Counted from the first letter of the stretch, positions 16,197 to 25,855 are shown. The stretch: DNA of 41,513 bases from Limisphaerales bacterium (GCA_003134375.1 PLAY01000176.1:4159-45671); one strand, 5' to 3'. Notes: a model not told the origin generated them from the letters alone. Made by a program: numbers and translations.

Positions 16197-18654
16197 TTGT
16201 CTCATTCCTTTCCGCCGGAACCGTTTCTTCTCTGCGCCACGTAGCAATGCGAACCATGAAGTCTTTGCCTTCCCAATGACCGGCGTCCGACCAGTAGAAC
16301 GTGAATTTGATCTGCTTTCCTGCTGTAAGCGATTGGGTCGGAAGATCGGCCAGATGAATCTTCAGTCCGGCATCGTGTGTCTTTATGTCGTGGCAAGTCT
16401 TCCAATCATCGACAGTCCAGTGAATGCTGGCCGAAGCCATCAACTCGATGCGCAGGATTTTTCCGGGCGGCAGCGAGCGCAGCTTGTGGTTGAACCGCCA
16501 CGTCAGGCGCGGGGAAACCATTTTTTCCTTCAGGTAGCGTTGCACCGTTTGCGGCAGCTGGTCGAAGAGCCGGCCATCGCGTAGCGAGCGTCGAAGTTTC
16601 AGATACTCGGCGTGCGCCCAGACCAGCGGCATGGCCGAACCGGAAGGCCGGCCAAAATGAAGATCGTGTTCTGGCAGGTCAGGAGAATCCCAGACTTGCT
16701 CGGAAATAAAACCGCTTTCGTTGGCGAACGATTCCATGGCGGACAAAAGTATTTTGGCGATTGCCTCGCGGCCGGCGGCCAGTTCGTAGTGCGCCCGCTC
16801 GCCGGTGAGCAGCGGCCAGCCACGGCCGATTCCCGTGCCGTCAAACGGCGAACCATCCTCGTGCTCGCCATAGCCGTCGTCGTTGTAGCGATGCCAGGTG
16901 GCACCGTTCGGCGTCTCCACCCTGAGCAGGGCGTCAATGACCTTGGCGGTGTCGCGGATGCGCGGGTCATCCGGCCTGCGCAAACCAAAACGCACCAGCG
17001 CCAGGGCGTCGGGACTGATCAGATGGCTGGCCCGGCGCGTGTCCTCGGAGGCCGTCACGTTCTTGACACGAACATTTTGTTGAAAACTTGACCCGCCGGC
17101 ACCCGTCTGCTTCGGTGCGATGCGGACGTAATAACCTTCGACCTTGAATTTCCGGCACCAGTCCGTGGCGGACATATACATCCAGCGTTCAATGGAATCA
17201 TTCCAGACATCGGCAATCTCGCGGAGATGGTTCGCGAGGGAGACTTCGTGATTCAATTCGGCCAGTTCCGCCGCCGCCAGCAGCGCCGCGATTTCCGCCG
17301 CGACCGTGAATGGGGTGTAACCGGGATCTTCCTCCCAGCGATCCTGCGGGCTCACCGGGCCGTTGCGCGCCAGATAACCGGCCGCCTTTTTCACCATCGG
17401 CCAAAACTTGGCAACATCGCCTCCGGCCAATGCTTTCTCACGAAAAGCCAGGTCCACCAGTAGAATCGGCAACGCGGTCTCGTCCATTTGGATGCCGTCC
17501 CAATAAGGCGAGCCATTCAACCACATATTCTGCGACCAGTGACCGTCCGGCTGCTGGGTTCGCTGCAAAAATGCGAGCACCCTGCGGGCGTCTTCGTGCG
17601 CCCCGGCCGCGAGCAAACCGCCCGCCGTCTCCACCATGTCGCGCGACCAGACGAGATGATAACCGCCTTGATCATTGTCCCCCTGGCTGAATCCCCACGG
17701 AATCGCGAGGCTGGCGATGAGGGCGCCGGGTGCCTGCTTGGATTCATGCGTGCGCACGACAGCGAGGCTCTTTTGGGTCAGATCGCCCGGAGCGGCTTCT
17801 CCCGGCTTCAGCGACGCGTGGGTCTTGATCCATTCCTGCCAGCCGCTGACATAGTGATGCTTTGCCTTGTCAAAACCGTCGCGCAGGCTGGCGATGGCAT
17901 TCCGGGCCGCTTCATCCGGGTCTTTGCCAAAACCAAGTGCCAGGACAAATTTCCCGTGCGATTTCGAAAGATCAATTCCGGCGGTCAAAGCCACATTGCC
18001 GTTTTCCGCCCGCGTATATTCCCAGGTCATCTGGTGGTGTGCCTTCAAATCCTGCCAGCCATCCGATGAACCGACGTAGCCGGCCGACCGCTTGGTCCAC
18101 GGCGCGGAACATGCCAGCGCCAGCGCGCAATCGTTCCGCTGCGCAAACAACAGCGGCGTTCCCTCGAACTCGCCCACCCACGCGGTATTGCCGCCGCCGT
18201 GATTTCCCAAATGCGGCGCGAGCAGGACGTGCAGGTGATAATCCGACAACCCACCTTGCTGCGCGTGAAACTGCACCTGTTGCAACACCGTGTCCCGGTG
18301 CGGATCGGTCACAATCTGCTTTTCAATGCGGTAACGGCCATCGCGGCAGGTGTTGACCAGCTTGAAGGCCGGCACGCCGTCGGCCAGCCATTCCAAGGTG
18401 TGACCGGCATCGCGCTTTTCCTCGGAGAAAAAATTCGCGCCGTCCGTGACGATCAATCCCATATCGCGGATGCAGGCCTGTTCAATGCGCGGATAATAAA
18501 TCTCGTTGAAAATGCCGTGGCTCAATGTGAACCAGACCCGGCTCTGGTTGCTCAAGGCCGTGCCCAGTCCGGTCTTGGCACTGGAAGTCCAGCGCGCGGA
18601 AATTCCCGGACCGTTCGGGGCGAAACGATTTGGATTGTTTTGAGTATCGCTCAT
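16180..18654 (-). CDS. GH15 glucoamylase / glucodextranase-type protein
   Basis: 824 residues. The N-terminal beta-sandwich (about 1-275) starts with GPGISARWTSSAKTGLGTAL and LSHGIFNEIYYPR, as in prokaryotic glucoamylases and glucodextranases. The (alpha/alpha)6 catalytic domain follows (about 290-690) with YHLVWSRDMVETAGGLLAAG, the general acid in DRWEEDPGYTPFT (about 440) and the general base in ISEQVWDSPDLPE (about 640). A C-terminal beta domain of about 120 residues completes it. No signal peptide is seen, so it likely acts in the cytoplasm on maltodextrins, releasing glucose. The start at 18654 overlaps the HAD gene stop as ATGA, and the 3' end overlaps the transporter start. Confidence 0.93.
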   Translation of the reverse strand: MSDTQNNPNRFAPNGPGISARWTSSAKTGLGTALSNQSRVWFTLSHGIFNEIYYPRIEQACIRDMGLIVTDGANFFSEEKRDAGHTLEWLADGVPAFKLVNTCRDGRYRIEKQIVTDPHRDTVLQQVQFHAQQGGLSDYHLHVLLAPHLGNHGGGNTAWVGEFEGTPLLFAQRNDCALALACSAPWTKRSAGYVGSSDGWQDLKAHHQMTWEYTRAENGNVALTAGIDLSKSHGKFVLALGFGKDPDEAARNAIASLRDGFDKAKHHYVSGWQEWIKTHASLKPGEAAPGDLTQKSLAVVRTHESKQAPGALIASLAIPWGFSQGDNDQGGYHLVWSRDMVETAGGLLAAGAHEDARRVLAFLQRTQQPDGHWSQNMWLNGSPYWDGIQMDETALPILLVDLAFREKALAGGDVAKFWPMVKKAAGYLARNGPVSPQDRWEEDPGYTPFTVAAEIAALLAAAELAELNHEVSLANHLREIADVWNDSIERWMYMSATDWCRKFKVEGYYVRIAPKQTGAGGSSFQQNVRVKNVTASEDTRRASHLISPDALALVRFGLRRPDDPRIRDTAKVIDALLRVETPNGATWHRYNDDGYGEHEDGSPFDGTGIGRGWPLLTGERAHYELAAGREAIAKILLSAMESFANESGFISEQVWDSPDLPEHDLHFGRPSGSAMPLVWAHAEYLKLRRSLRDGRLFDQLPQTVQRYLKEKMVSPRLTWRFNHKLRSLPPGKILRIELMASASIHWTVDDWKTCHDIKTHDAGLKIHLADLPTQSLTAGKQIKFTFYWSDAGHWEGKDFMVRIATWRREETVPAERNETNGKQG

Positions 18655-19277
18655 TCGTCAGTCTTTAATCCGAGTGCGGATAGTTTCGCGCATGTGGATT
18701 TGTAATCCGTGTGAAGAATGCTTCGAATCCCCAAACCCTCCGCGATCTGGACAAACATCGGGGTGTTTTCGATATAGATGATTTGCCGGGCGGGTGTCTG
18801 GGCGATGTCCAGCGCCATCCGGAAGATGGCCTCATCAGGCTTGTGCAGGTGGACGAAGCACGAGGAAACAAACGCATCCACAAACTCGTCCAGCTTGAAT
18901 GTGCGAATCCGATGCGCATTCAGTTCGCGCGCTTCGTTGCTGAGCACGATGATCTTCAATCCATACTTCGCCTTGAGGTTGCGGATTAGCTCGATCATCT
19001 CGGGGTAAGGTTTCGATTGCGCGAACATGAAGCGCCGGAACTCCGCACGAGTGAACGGCCGCTTCTCGTAAAAGAGCAACCAGCCTAAATACTCATACAG
19101 CGTGAGCTTGTCCTCCTCGTAAATGTTGAAGTTCAGACTGTGCCGCTGTTCCATCTGCCACCAGTTCAACTTGAACTGCTTCGCCGCCCGTTTGCGGGCA
19201 TGATGATCCCACCCGTCGGTGAGCAGGACGCCGCCAACGTCCAGGAACAAGGTTGTGATGGGGATGTTTTTTTTCAT
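18651..19277 (-). CDS. HAD-superfamily phosphatase (YihX-like)
   Basis: 208 residues of HAD subfamily I. Motif I reads LFLDVGGVLLT, keeping the nucleophilic Asp but with Gly in place of the second Asp, as in the D-x-G subset that includes the E. coli glucose-1-phosphatase YihX. Motif II is VLSNEARELN, motif III the Lys in LHKPDEAIFRMAL, and motif IV IIYIENTPMFVQIAE, where the usual pair of acidic residues is reduced to a single Glu. Enclosed by overlapping starts and stops between DUF1737 and GH15 in the glycogen operon, it could act on glucose-1-phosphate or a related sugar phosphate; this is inference from context. Confidence 0.8.
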   Translation of the reverse strand: MKKNIPITTLFLDVGGVLLTDGWDHHARKRAAKQFKLNWWQMEQRHSLNFNIYEEDKLTLYEYLGWLLFYEKRPFTRAEFRRFMFAQSKPYPEMIELIRNLKAKYGLKIIVLSNEARELNAHRIRTFKLDEFVDAFVSSCFVHLHKPDEAIFRMALDIAQTPARQIIYIENTPMFVQIAEGLGIRSILHTDYKSTCAKLSALGLKTDE

Positions 19278-19486
19278 GGGGTCGGTGGTTGGGAAGTCTG
19301 GTGAATTGGTTTTGTCATGGCCTGATACATCATTTCCTCGCTGAGGAACGGCGAACCATGGAGTTCGTATCCGCCGCTTAGTTTTTCGTTAACTTTCCGC
19401 GCCAGCTCATCATGGGTGGCGGCATCGGCGTGAAAAGGCACCGCGACGATAAGGTATTCGATTGGTGTTTTCATGTTATTTGTCAT
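19274..19486 (-). CDS. DUF1737-type small protein
   Basis: 70 residues from the ATG at 19486 (MTNNMKTPIEYLIVAV), which overlaps the malQ stop as ATGA; an internal ATG at 19474 is possible. The pattern HDELARKVNEKLSGGYELHGSPFLSEEMMYQAMTKP fits DUF1737, a small alpha/beta family of unknown function with a conserved GYxLxGSP core. The C-terminus is Pro/Thr-rich and its stop overlaps the HAD gene start. Probably a soluble cytoplasmic protein made with the glycogen enzymes. Confidence 0.75.
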   Translation of the reverse strand: MTNNMKTPIEYLIVAVPFHADAATHDELARKVNEKLSGGYELHGSPFLSEEMMYQAMTKPIHQTSQPPTP

Positions 19487-21138
19487 CGTATCGCCTCCAG
19501 CTTTATTTCCCGTTCCGCCTGGAGCCAATCGTGGTAGGTTTGACCGTTCTGGCGGCCTCGTTGCTCGTATAGTTCATAGTCCCGCTTCGCGATCCGTGGC
19601 ATCGGGTCATCTTTTTGACACCGGGCAGCGGAGCTGAGTTCACCAGTCTTCAGTCGCCCACATTCTATGGTCAGGCTGCGCAGCCTTTGCGCGAGTTTCC
19701 GGGTCAGCGCGCCATCCTTCAGTCGCCAGCCCCAGTTTCCTTTCGCAATTCCAGGAAAATTCATTCGTGCTTCCGATCCCAGTTCCAGGAGATCTTGCGC
19801 CAGAACGATGGCGGTGTTGGCCTGCGATGCCAGCGCTTCACGGATTATGGCCCAGACAATTTCCAGGTTGTTTGCCTCCAGTTTTTTTTGCAAGGCTTTG
19901 CGTTGCCTGCCTGGCAACTTCCGGTACCAGCCTGCCGTTGTGTCGTTATCATGGGTTCCGGTATAGACCACGGATTTCAGCGGATGCGGCGCTGGCGGAT
20001 CAGAATTGGTTTGGAGTTCGGAACCGAACTCGAATTGGAGCACCCGGGTGCCGGGAATCTGAAATTGATCGAGTAAAGTCACCACTTCGGGGGATGTGGC
20101 CCCGAGATCATCCGCAATCAAAGGCAATGATCCAAGGGCTTCGCGGATGGCTTTGAAAAAAGCTGCGCCTCCACCCGGCTGATACTGCCCCTTCAGAGCC
20201 GTTTTGGCTGTTGCCGGCACTTCATAGGTGCGGACAAAGCCGATGAAATGATCCAGCCGATTGACATCGAACCGGCCAAATGCCGTCCGCAGGCGTTCGA
20301 TCCACCAGCGGTAGTTCTGCGCATGAAGCGCCTCCCAGTTATACACTGGCAGTCCCCAAAGCTGCCCGGTTTTGGAAAAATAATCGGGAGGGACTCCCGC
20401 AACCACCGCAGGATTTCCATCAGTGTTCAGTTTGAAAAGTTCGGGATGAGCCCAGACATCGGCGCTGTGGTGAGCCACGAACAGGGGAATATCGCCGATT
20501 AATTGAATGCCTTTGGACGCGCAGTAAGTCCTTAACTCTTTCCACTGCACTGAAAACTGCCACTGGACAAACTCATGATAACGGATGTCATCGGCAAAGT
20601 ATTTCTGCGCGCGAATGACGGCGTCTGGCAGGCGCGTTCGCAAGTCTGGCTGCCATCGGGTCCAATCCGCAGTGCCCTCTTTCCTCTGGATCGCCGAGAA
20701 CAACGAAAAATCCTCAAGCCAATAAGACTCCGCTTTTGAAAAGGCGTCGAATTCCGATTGTCTGCCAAAGTGTTTCTGCTCGCCAAAATGCTCGAATGCT
20801 TTTTTTAACAAGGCCATTTTCCAGCGTGCCGCTTCGGGATAATTCACATTGCCATCGACCACGGAGATCGGAAGCCCGATTTCCTGCCGGCTGAGAAGCC
20901 CTTGCTCCACCAACCGATCAGGACTTACCAGAAGCGGATTACCCGCAAAGGCGGACGGTGACTGGTAAGGCGAATTTTCTCCTCCGGTTGGGCCAATCGG
21001 CAGCATCTGCCACCAATGCTGTCCACTCTCGACCAGGAAATCCACAAAGGCAGTTGCCGCCGGCCCCAGATCGCCGATGGGATAGGCATTGGCAAGCGAC
21101 GTTGGATGGAGAAGTATCCCGGAGGCCCGTTGATTCAT
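19483..21138 (-). CDS. malQ: 4-alpha-glucanotransferase with C-terminal DUF2934 domain
   Basis: 551 residues from the ATG at 21138, which overlaps the glgX stop (ATGA) and has GAAGG upstream. GH77 amylomaltase: ASGILLHPTSLANAYPIGDLG at the N-terminus, QMLPIGPTGGENSPYQS, the nucleophile D296 in VNRLDHFIGFVRTYEVP, and the stabilising Asp in TGTHDNDTTAGWYR (about 397). It moves alpha-1,4-glucan segments between maltodextrins. Two oddities: the catalytic acid/base Glu, normally in the motif (I/L)AEDLG, is Asp here (IADDLG, D343), and residues about 515-545 (RIAKRDYELYEQRG, HDWLQAERE) form a DUF2934-like domain added to the usual 500-residue enzyme. Activity should be considered uncertain. Confidence 0.92.
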   Translation of the reverse strand: MNQRASGILLHPTSLANAYPIGDLGPAATAFVDFLVESGQHWWQMLPIGPTGGENSPYQSPSAFAGNPLLVSPDRLVEQGLLSRQEIGLPISVVDGNVNYPEAARWKMALLKKAFEHFGEQKHFGRQSEFDAFSKAESYWLEDFSLFSAIQRKEGTADWTRWQPDLRTRLPDAVIRAQKYFADDIRYHEFVQWQFSVQWKELRTYCASKGIQLIGDIPLFVAHHSADVWAHPELFKLNTDGNPAVVAGVPPDYFSKTGQLWGLPVYNWEALHAQNYRWWIERLRTAFGRFDVNRLDHFIGFVRTYEVPATAKTALKGQYQPGGGAAFFKAIREALGSLPLIADDLGATSPEVVTLLDQFQIPGTRVLQFEFGSELQTNSDPPAPHPLKSVVYTGTHDNDTTAGWYRKLPGRQRKALQKKLEANNLEIVWAIIREALASQANTAIVLAQDLLELGSEARMNFPGIAKGNWGWRLKDGALTRKLAQRLRSLTIECGRLKTGELSSAARCQKDDPMPRIAKRDYELYEQRGRQNGQTYHDWLQAEREIKLEAIR

Positions 21139-23321
21139 TTGGAACCCTTCCCCATTTGAGATTGCGGTTTTCTTGCCAGAAGGATCGCGCTTGAGCAGGG
21201 TCTCAGGAGGTAAGTCTGTGGATATTTCAAAAGCGGTTCCTTGCCGGCAGTAAACAAATCGCATGGTGTTTCACCAAAGGTATCAACAGCCAGATGCCAT
21301 TGAACGCCGGATTTTATGGGAGGCAAATGAAAATCAACCGCATCGGCACCGGCATTGAACATGAGGCATAATGCACGCTGCTCATCTTCATGAATCAAAC
21401 AGGCAAAATGCTTTTCTTTCGGATCGGTCCATTTGGGCAAGCCGCCTTGCGGGCCAAACCATTGAATCTCGGCGTCCGTGTAGAATTGTTCCTTGCTTAA
21501 AACCGGATGCGCCCGGCGGAAGGCTATCATGCCCTGGGCAAACCGGTAAATCTCCTGATGCTGTTCAAGCTGGGTCCAGTCAATCCAACTGGTTTCATTG
21601 TCCTGGCAGTAGGCGTTGTTGTTACCGCCTTGCGTGCGGCGGAATTCATCTCCGCCCAACAACATCGGCACTCCGCGCGAAACCAGCAGGGTCAGCAGGA
21701 AATTCTTGATCTGGCGCTTTCGGACGGACTCGATCCCGGTGTCCTTCGTCCCGCCTTCAGCACCATAGTTCGCACTGAAGTTGGCGTTGATTCCATCCTG
21801 GCCGTTTTCTCCGTTCGCCTCATTGTGTTTGTCGTTGTAGCTCACCAGGTCGTTCAGAGTGAAGCCGTCGTGACAGGTAATGAAGTTGATGCTGCACTCG
21901 GGTCCTTTGCCGGACTTGAAATAAATATCGGCACTGCCGGAGATACGTTGAGCGAACAAGCCGAGCATCCCGTCATCGCCGCGCCAGAAACGCCGGACTT
22001 CATCGCGGTAGTGGCCGTTCCATTCCGACCAGCGCCGCTTTGAAAAACTGCCCACTTCATACGCGCCGCCCGCGTCCCAGGCTTCGGCGATGATTTTCAT
22101 GTCGCGCAAGATCAGATCCTCGGCGATCCGTCCGAGCAATGGAGACTTGGCCAGCAGCTTGCCGGTGCTGTCCCGGCCAAGCACCGACGCCTCGTCAAAC
22201 CGGAATCCATCCACGTGCATCTCGACCGTCCAATAGCGGAGCGCGGCCAGGATATGGTCCCGCACCACGGGATGATTGGCGTTCACGGTATTGCCAGTTC
22301 CGGCATAATCCTTGTAGTGGCGCTTGTCATCCGCCAGCGAGTAAAAAATCGCATTATCCATCCCGCGAAAACAGAGCGTCGGCCCAAGTTCATTTCCCTC
22401 CGCCGTGTGATTGAACACCACGTCCAGAATCACTTCGATACCGGCCTTGTGGAATGCCTGCACCATTTCCTTGAACTCCAGTTTCTGCTGGCCCAAACCT
22501 CCTGAACTGCTGTAGGAAGCTTTGGGCGCAAAGTAGGCCACGGAATCATAGCCCCAGTAATTCTTGAGCCGTTCCTTGGTCTGCGGATTCTTGCGCGTGA
22601 CCGAATTTTCATTGAACTCCTGCACGGGCATCAGTTCCACCGCAGTAACGCCCAGAGTTTTGAGATAGGGAATCTTTTCCATCAGTCCCCGGTAGGTTCC
22701 CGGATGGTTCACGCCTGACTTCGGATGAATGGTATGGCCGCGCACATGCGTTTCATAAATGACCGTCTTCGACCACGGATGCCGGGGCGGCTGATCGGCC
22801 GCCCAATTGAAGGGGTCGTTGACAAAAACACATTTCGGCATCGTCCCGGCATTGTCCAATTTCGAGGGAGTCAAATCTTTCCCCGGCGACGACGGGTCGT
22901 ATCCCAGCGCGGACGCGAAGTCCCACGGTGGCGGGTGCGAAATCGCGGTGGCGAAAGGATCAAGAAGCAGCTTTTTGAAATTGAAACGATGTCCTTTATT
23001 TGGCTCGTAAGGGCCGTCCACCCGGTAGGCATAGAATTGGCCGGAAGTGATTCCTTTTACCCAGATGTGCCAGACGTCGCCAGTGCGGTTGCGCGCTGAA
23101 TCCAGATCAATGACCCGCGCGGGCGCGGCGTCTTCGGGATGGTCGAAGAATTCCAGTCGAACGCGGCTGGCGTATCGGCTGAAAATGGCGAAGTTAACTC
23201 CGTCGTCTCTTTCGTGCGCGCCCAACGGCATGGGAGAGCCAGCCCGAACGTCAGCGTGCTCGGAAATCTTCGAAATATAATCGGGCAAATTGAGTTGCGG
23301 CGTTTTTGTCATCGTTGCCAT
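21135..23321 (-). CDS. glgX: Glycogen debranching enzyme GlgX (isoamylase type)
   Basis: 728 residues. An N-terminal CBM48 domain (about 25-150, DGVNFAIFSRYASRVRLEFFD) is followed by a GH13 catalytic barrel. Conserved regions are visible: VILDVVFNHTAEGNE, the nucleophile Asp in VDGFRFDEASVLGRD (about 365), the general-acid Glu in IIAEAWDAGGAYEVG (about 400) and FITCHDGFTLNDL (about 470). The enzyme hydrolyses alpha-1,6 branches left after phosphorylase action. The ATG at 23321 overlaps glgP by 13 nt; a second in-frame ATG at 23312 would give an exact ATGA overlap and may be the true start. Its stop overlaps malQ. Confidence 0.95.
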   Translation of the reverse strand: MATMTKTPQLNLPDYISKISEHADVRAGSPMPLGAHERDDGVNFAIFSRYASRVRLEFFDHPEDAAPARVIDLDSARNRTGDVWHIWVKGITSGQFYAYRVDGPYEPNKGHRFNFKKLLLDPFATAISHPPPWDFASALGYDPSSPGKDLTPSKLDNAGTMPKCVFVNDPFNWAADQPPRHPWSKTVIYETHVRGHTIHPKSGVNHPGTYRGLMEKIPYLKTLGVTAVELMPVQEFNENSVTRKNPQTKERLKNYWGYDSVAYFAPKASYSSSGGLGQQKLEFKEMVQAFHKAGIEVILDVVFNHTAEGNELGPTLCFRGMDNAIFYSLADDKRHYKDYAGTGNTVNANHPVVRDHILAALRYWTVEMHVDGFRFDEASVLGRDSTGKLLAKSPLLGRIAEDLILRDMKIIAEAWDAGGAYEVGSFSKRRWSEWNGHYRDEVRRFWRGDDGMLGLFAQRISGSADIYFKSGKGPECSINFITCHDGFTLNDLVSYNDKHNEANGENGQDGINANFSANYGAEGGTKDTGIESVRKRQIKNFLLTLLVSRGVPMLLGGDEFRRTQGGNNNAYCQDNETSWIDWTQLEQHQEIYRFAQGMIAFRRAHPVLSKEQFYTDAEIQWFGPQGGLPKWTDPKEKHFACLIHEDEQRALCLMFNAGADAVDFHLPPIKSGVQWHLAVDTFGETPCDLFTAGKEPLLKYPQTYLLRPCSSAILLARKPQSQMGKGSK

Positions 23322-25855
23322 AAAATTCGCGGGTCTTCCAAGGGAATTGCTACTCCGTCATAGCGCGGCATCATTCGCGCTGTGTAATCCGTCGGCGGTC
23401 GGGTCGCAGGCACGGTTGCGCTGAAAGCGTAGCCGCCTGATTCGTCCGCTAGTGGGTGAAGACAGGTCATTTCCTGCCGCACCGGAGGGCTGTCTTTGAT
23501 TCCATCGGCATAAAGCTCCACCCGCACTGCCTTGGGGTCGAGGCCATGCAGACCGACTTGAACTTCAATGATGTGTTTCCCGTCGCGTGTTTCCACCTTC
23601 ACAGCGCCGAAGTGCAGCGCGGCCCATTTCTGATCCAAACTGTGACGCCAATCCACCATTTGCTTGCCGAATGCGCCTTTGTTGGCAATGCGCGATTGGC
23701 AGGCAATTGCCGCCGGGAGATAATGATGCTCGGTGTATTCGCACACGGCGCGGTTGGCGGAGAATTGCGGAGTCAAGCGCGCCATGCTTTCGCGCATCCG
23801 TTTGACCCAGGCGGTGGGAATGCCCTTTTCGTTGCGGGTATAAAATTCGGGAATTACCTCGCGTTCGAGTCGTTCGTAGAGCGCCTCAGCTTCGGCTGCA
23901 TCCCACGCCGAATCGTTGCCATGCTCCTGACCGTCGCCCAACGCCCAGCCCAAATCGGGGACAAAGGCTTCGGCCCACCAACCGTCCAATTCCGAAAGAT
24001 TGATGCCGCCGTTGACGAGCACCTTCATGCCGCTCGTGCCGCACGCCTCCCACGGTCGCCGAGGCGTGTTGAGCCAGACATCCACGCCCTGCACCAAACG
24101 ACTGGTCAAGTGCATGTCATAGTCGCTCAAGAAAATCGCGTGAGGCCGGACATCGGGCCGGCGGATGAATTGTATCCATTTCTGGATCAAGGCCTGTCCC
24201 GCCAAGTCCGCCGGATGAGCCTTGCCTGCAATCATGAGTTGCACCGGGCGCTGCGGATTGGATAACAGTCGCAGCAGTCGTTCCGGGTCGTGCAGCAACA
24301 AGTTCGGTCTTTTGTAGGTCGCAAAGCGCCGCGCAAAGCCCAGCGTCAATGCGTTGGGATCAAATAAATGTTTTGCCTCTTCAACCGTCTCGGACGACGC
24401 GGCGGCGGCGGCATAGTGCCGGACCAGGCGGTCGCGGGCGTATTCCACCAGTGATTTGCTAGTAGCGAGGCGAAATTTCCAAAGAGTGTCGTCGGAAACG
24501 CGGCGAATGTCCTGTTCCAAAGATTCCGACTTTCCCAGCCAGCGGTCTTTGCCACAAGCCTTCGTCCAAAGTTCGTCGGCTGCCGCCGAATCCCAAGTTG
24601 GCATGTGAACTCCGTTGGTCACATGGCCGACAGGCACTTCATCCTCCGGCCAATGCGGAAATAGCGACTCGAAAAGATGCCGGCTGACTTTTCCATGCAA
24701 GCGACTCACGCCATTCACCGATCCGCTGCCACGGATGGCCAGATAAGCCATGTTGAAACTTTCCGTCGCGTCGTTCGGATTCTGGCGGCCCAAGGCCAGC
24801 AAATCGCGGAGCGAAATGCCGAGTTTCTTCTCCGCATAGCCTCCGAGGTATTGTTCGATGAGCGGCGGAGTGAAACGATCAAAGCCCGCAGCCACTGCCG
24901 TGTGAGTGGTGAATAGATTGCCCGCCCGCGTCGCGGCCAATGCCACGTCAAAAGGCTGCGCGTTCTCTTGCATGAAACTGCGCGCGTGCTCCAACACTGC
25001 AAAGGCCGCATGACCTTCATTCAAATGACAGACATCCGGCTTGATGCCGAGGGCCGCGAGCAACCGCCAGCCGCCGATGCCCAGCAACATTTCCTGCACG
25101 AGACGCAACTCCGGTCCGCCGCCGTATAATTCGCTGGTGATTCCGCGATGAGCGGGAAAGTTCGCCGCGTCATTGCTGTCCAGAAGGTAAAGTTTCACAC
25201 GACCCACTTGCACTTCCCACGCGCGCAACCAGACCGAGTAACCGGGCAAGGTGATCTCCAAACGCAACCACTCGCCATTCGCCTGGCGCAACGGTGTGAT
25301 TGGTAACTGTCCGGGGTCGTTATACGGATAAAGGGCTTGTTGCGCTCCGTCCTTGTCAATCACCTGGCGAAAATAGCCTTGCTGGTAGAGCAACCCAACG
25401 CCAACCACCGGCACACCAAGATCGCTGGCGGCTTTGAGCTGGTCGCCGGCCACATTGCCCAATCCGCCGGAATAAATCGGCAGCGCTTCGCTCAACATGT
25501 ATTCCATGCTGAAATAGGCGACGCACTTCAAGGGCGACTGCGGATGATTTTTCTGAAACCACGCAGGCGTGTTCGCCGTCTCGCGCTTGACTTGCAGCAG
25601 GCCATCCACTTTCTTGCGGAAGGCCGGATCAGCCAGCACTCTTTTGAGTTTATCCTTCGAGACCGTCTGCAGGACTACCCAGGGGTTTTGGGTGAAGTCC
25701 CACAGCGCGGGATCAAGCTGCCGCCACACATCATCGGTGGCGTGATTCCATGACCAGCGCAGATCCAAGGCCAGCTCCGCCAAGGAATCGAAGCCTTCGA
25801 CATTCGCAGTTAAAGGACCAGAGTTCAGTTTGGTGGCCGGTGTTTGTTTGCTCAT
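23309..25855 (-). CDS. glgP: Alpha-glucan phosphorylase
   Basis: 848 residues of the DUF3417-containing alpha-glucan phosphorylase type (GT35). It releases glucose-1-phosphate from glycogen or maltodextrin. Visible features are the N-terminal LAELALDLRWSWNHATDDVW (DUF3417), YFSMEYMLSEALPIYSGGLG (about 115-135), DVCHLNEGHAAFAVLE, VGHVTNGVHMPTW, FARRFATYKRPNLLL, and the PLP-lysine region EACGTSGMKVLVNGGINLSELDGWW (about 605-630). A beta-sandwich-like C-terminal part (GAVKVETRDGKHIIEVQVGL, about 730-840) is also usual in this group. The start at 25855 has no strong Shine-Dalgarno sequence. It follows the lipoprotein gene by 36 nt and overlaps glgX. Confidence 0.96.
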   Translation of the reverse strand: MSKQTPATKLNSGPLTANVEGFDSLAELALDLRWSWNHATDDVWRQLDPALWDFTQNPWVVLQTVSKDKLKRVLADPAFRKKVDGLLQVKRETANTPAWFQKNHPQSPLKCVAYFSMEYMLSEALPIYSGGLGNVAGDQLKAASDLGVPVVGVGLLYQQGYFRQVIDKDGAQQALYPYNDPGQLPITPLRQANGEWLRLEITLPGYSVWLRAWEVQVGRVKLYLLDSNDAANFPAHRGITSELYGGGPELRLVQEMLLGIGGWRLLAALGIKPDVCHLNEGHAAFAVLEHARSFMQENAQPFDVALAATRAGNLFTTHTAVAAGFDRFTPPLIEQYLGGYAEKKLGISLRDLLALGRQNPNDATESFNMAYLAIRGSGSVNGVSRLHGKVSRHLFESLFPHWPEDEVPVGHVTNGVHMPTWDSAAADELWTKACGKDRWLGKSESLEQDIRRVSDDTLWKFRLATSKSLVEYARDRLVRHYAAAAASSETVEEAKHLFDPNALTLGFARRFATYKRPNLLLHDPERLLRLLSNPQRPVQLMIAGKAHPADLAGQALIQKWIQFIRRPDVRPHAIFLSDYDMHLTSRLVQGVDVWLNTPRRPWEACGTSGMKVLVNGGINLSELDGWWAEAFVPDLGWALGDGQEHGNDSAWDAAEAEALYERLEREVIPEFYTRNEKGIPTAWVKRMRESMARLTPQFSANRAVCEYTEHHYLPAAIACQSRIANKGAFGKQMVDWRHSLDQKWAALHFGAVKVETRDGKHIIEVQVGLHGLDPKAVRVELYADGIKDSPPVRQEMTCLHPLADESGGYAFSATVPATRPPTDYTARMMPRYDGVAIPLEDPRILWQR

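Noticed and set aside
17310..17316. Another ATGGGGT heptamer
   Set aside because: It lies deep inside the GH15 coding sequence in the conserved codons for GYTPFT, so it is explained by protein coding and not counted as an operator.
18722..18732. TTCGAATCCCC resembling a tRNA T-arm
   Set aside because: It is part of HAD coding sequence (RSILH region) with no acceptor stem or CCA next to it; chance match.
19276..19282. ATGGGGT at the DUF1737/HAD junction
   Set aside because: It is formed by the last Pro codon of DUF1737 and the ATGA overlap; no spacer or second half-site exists there.
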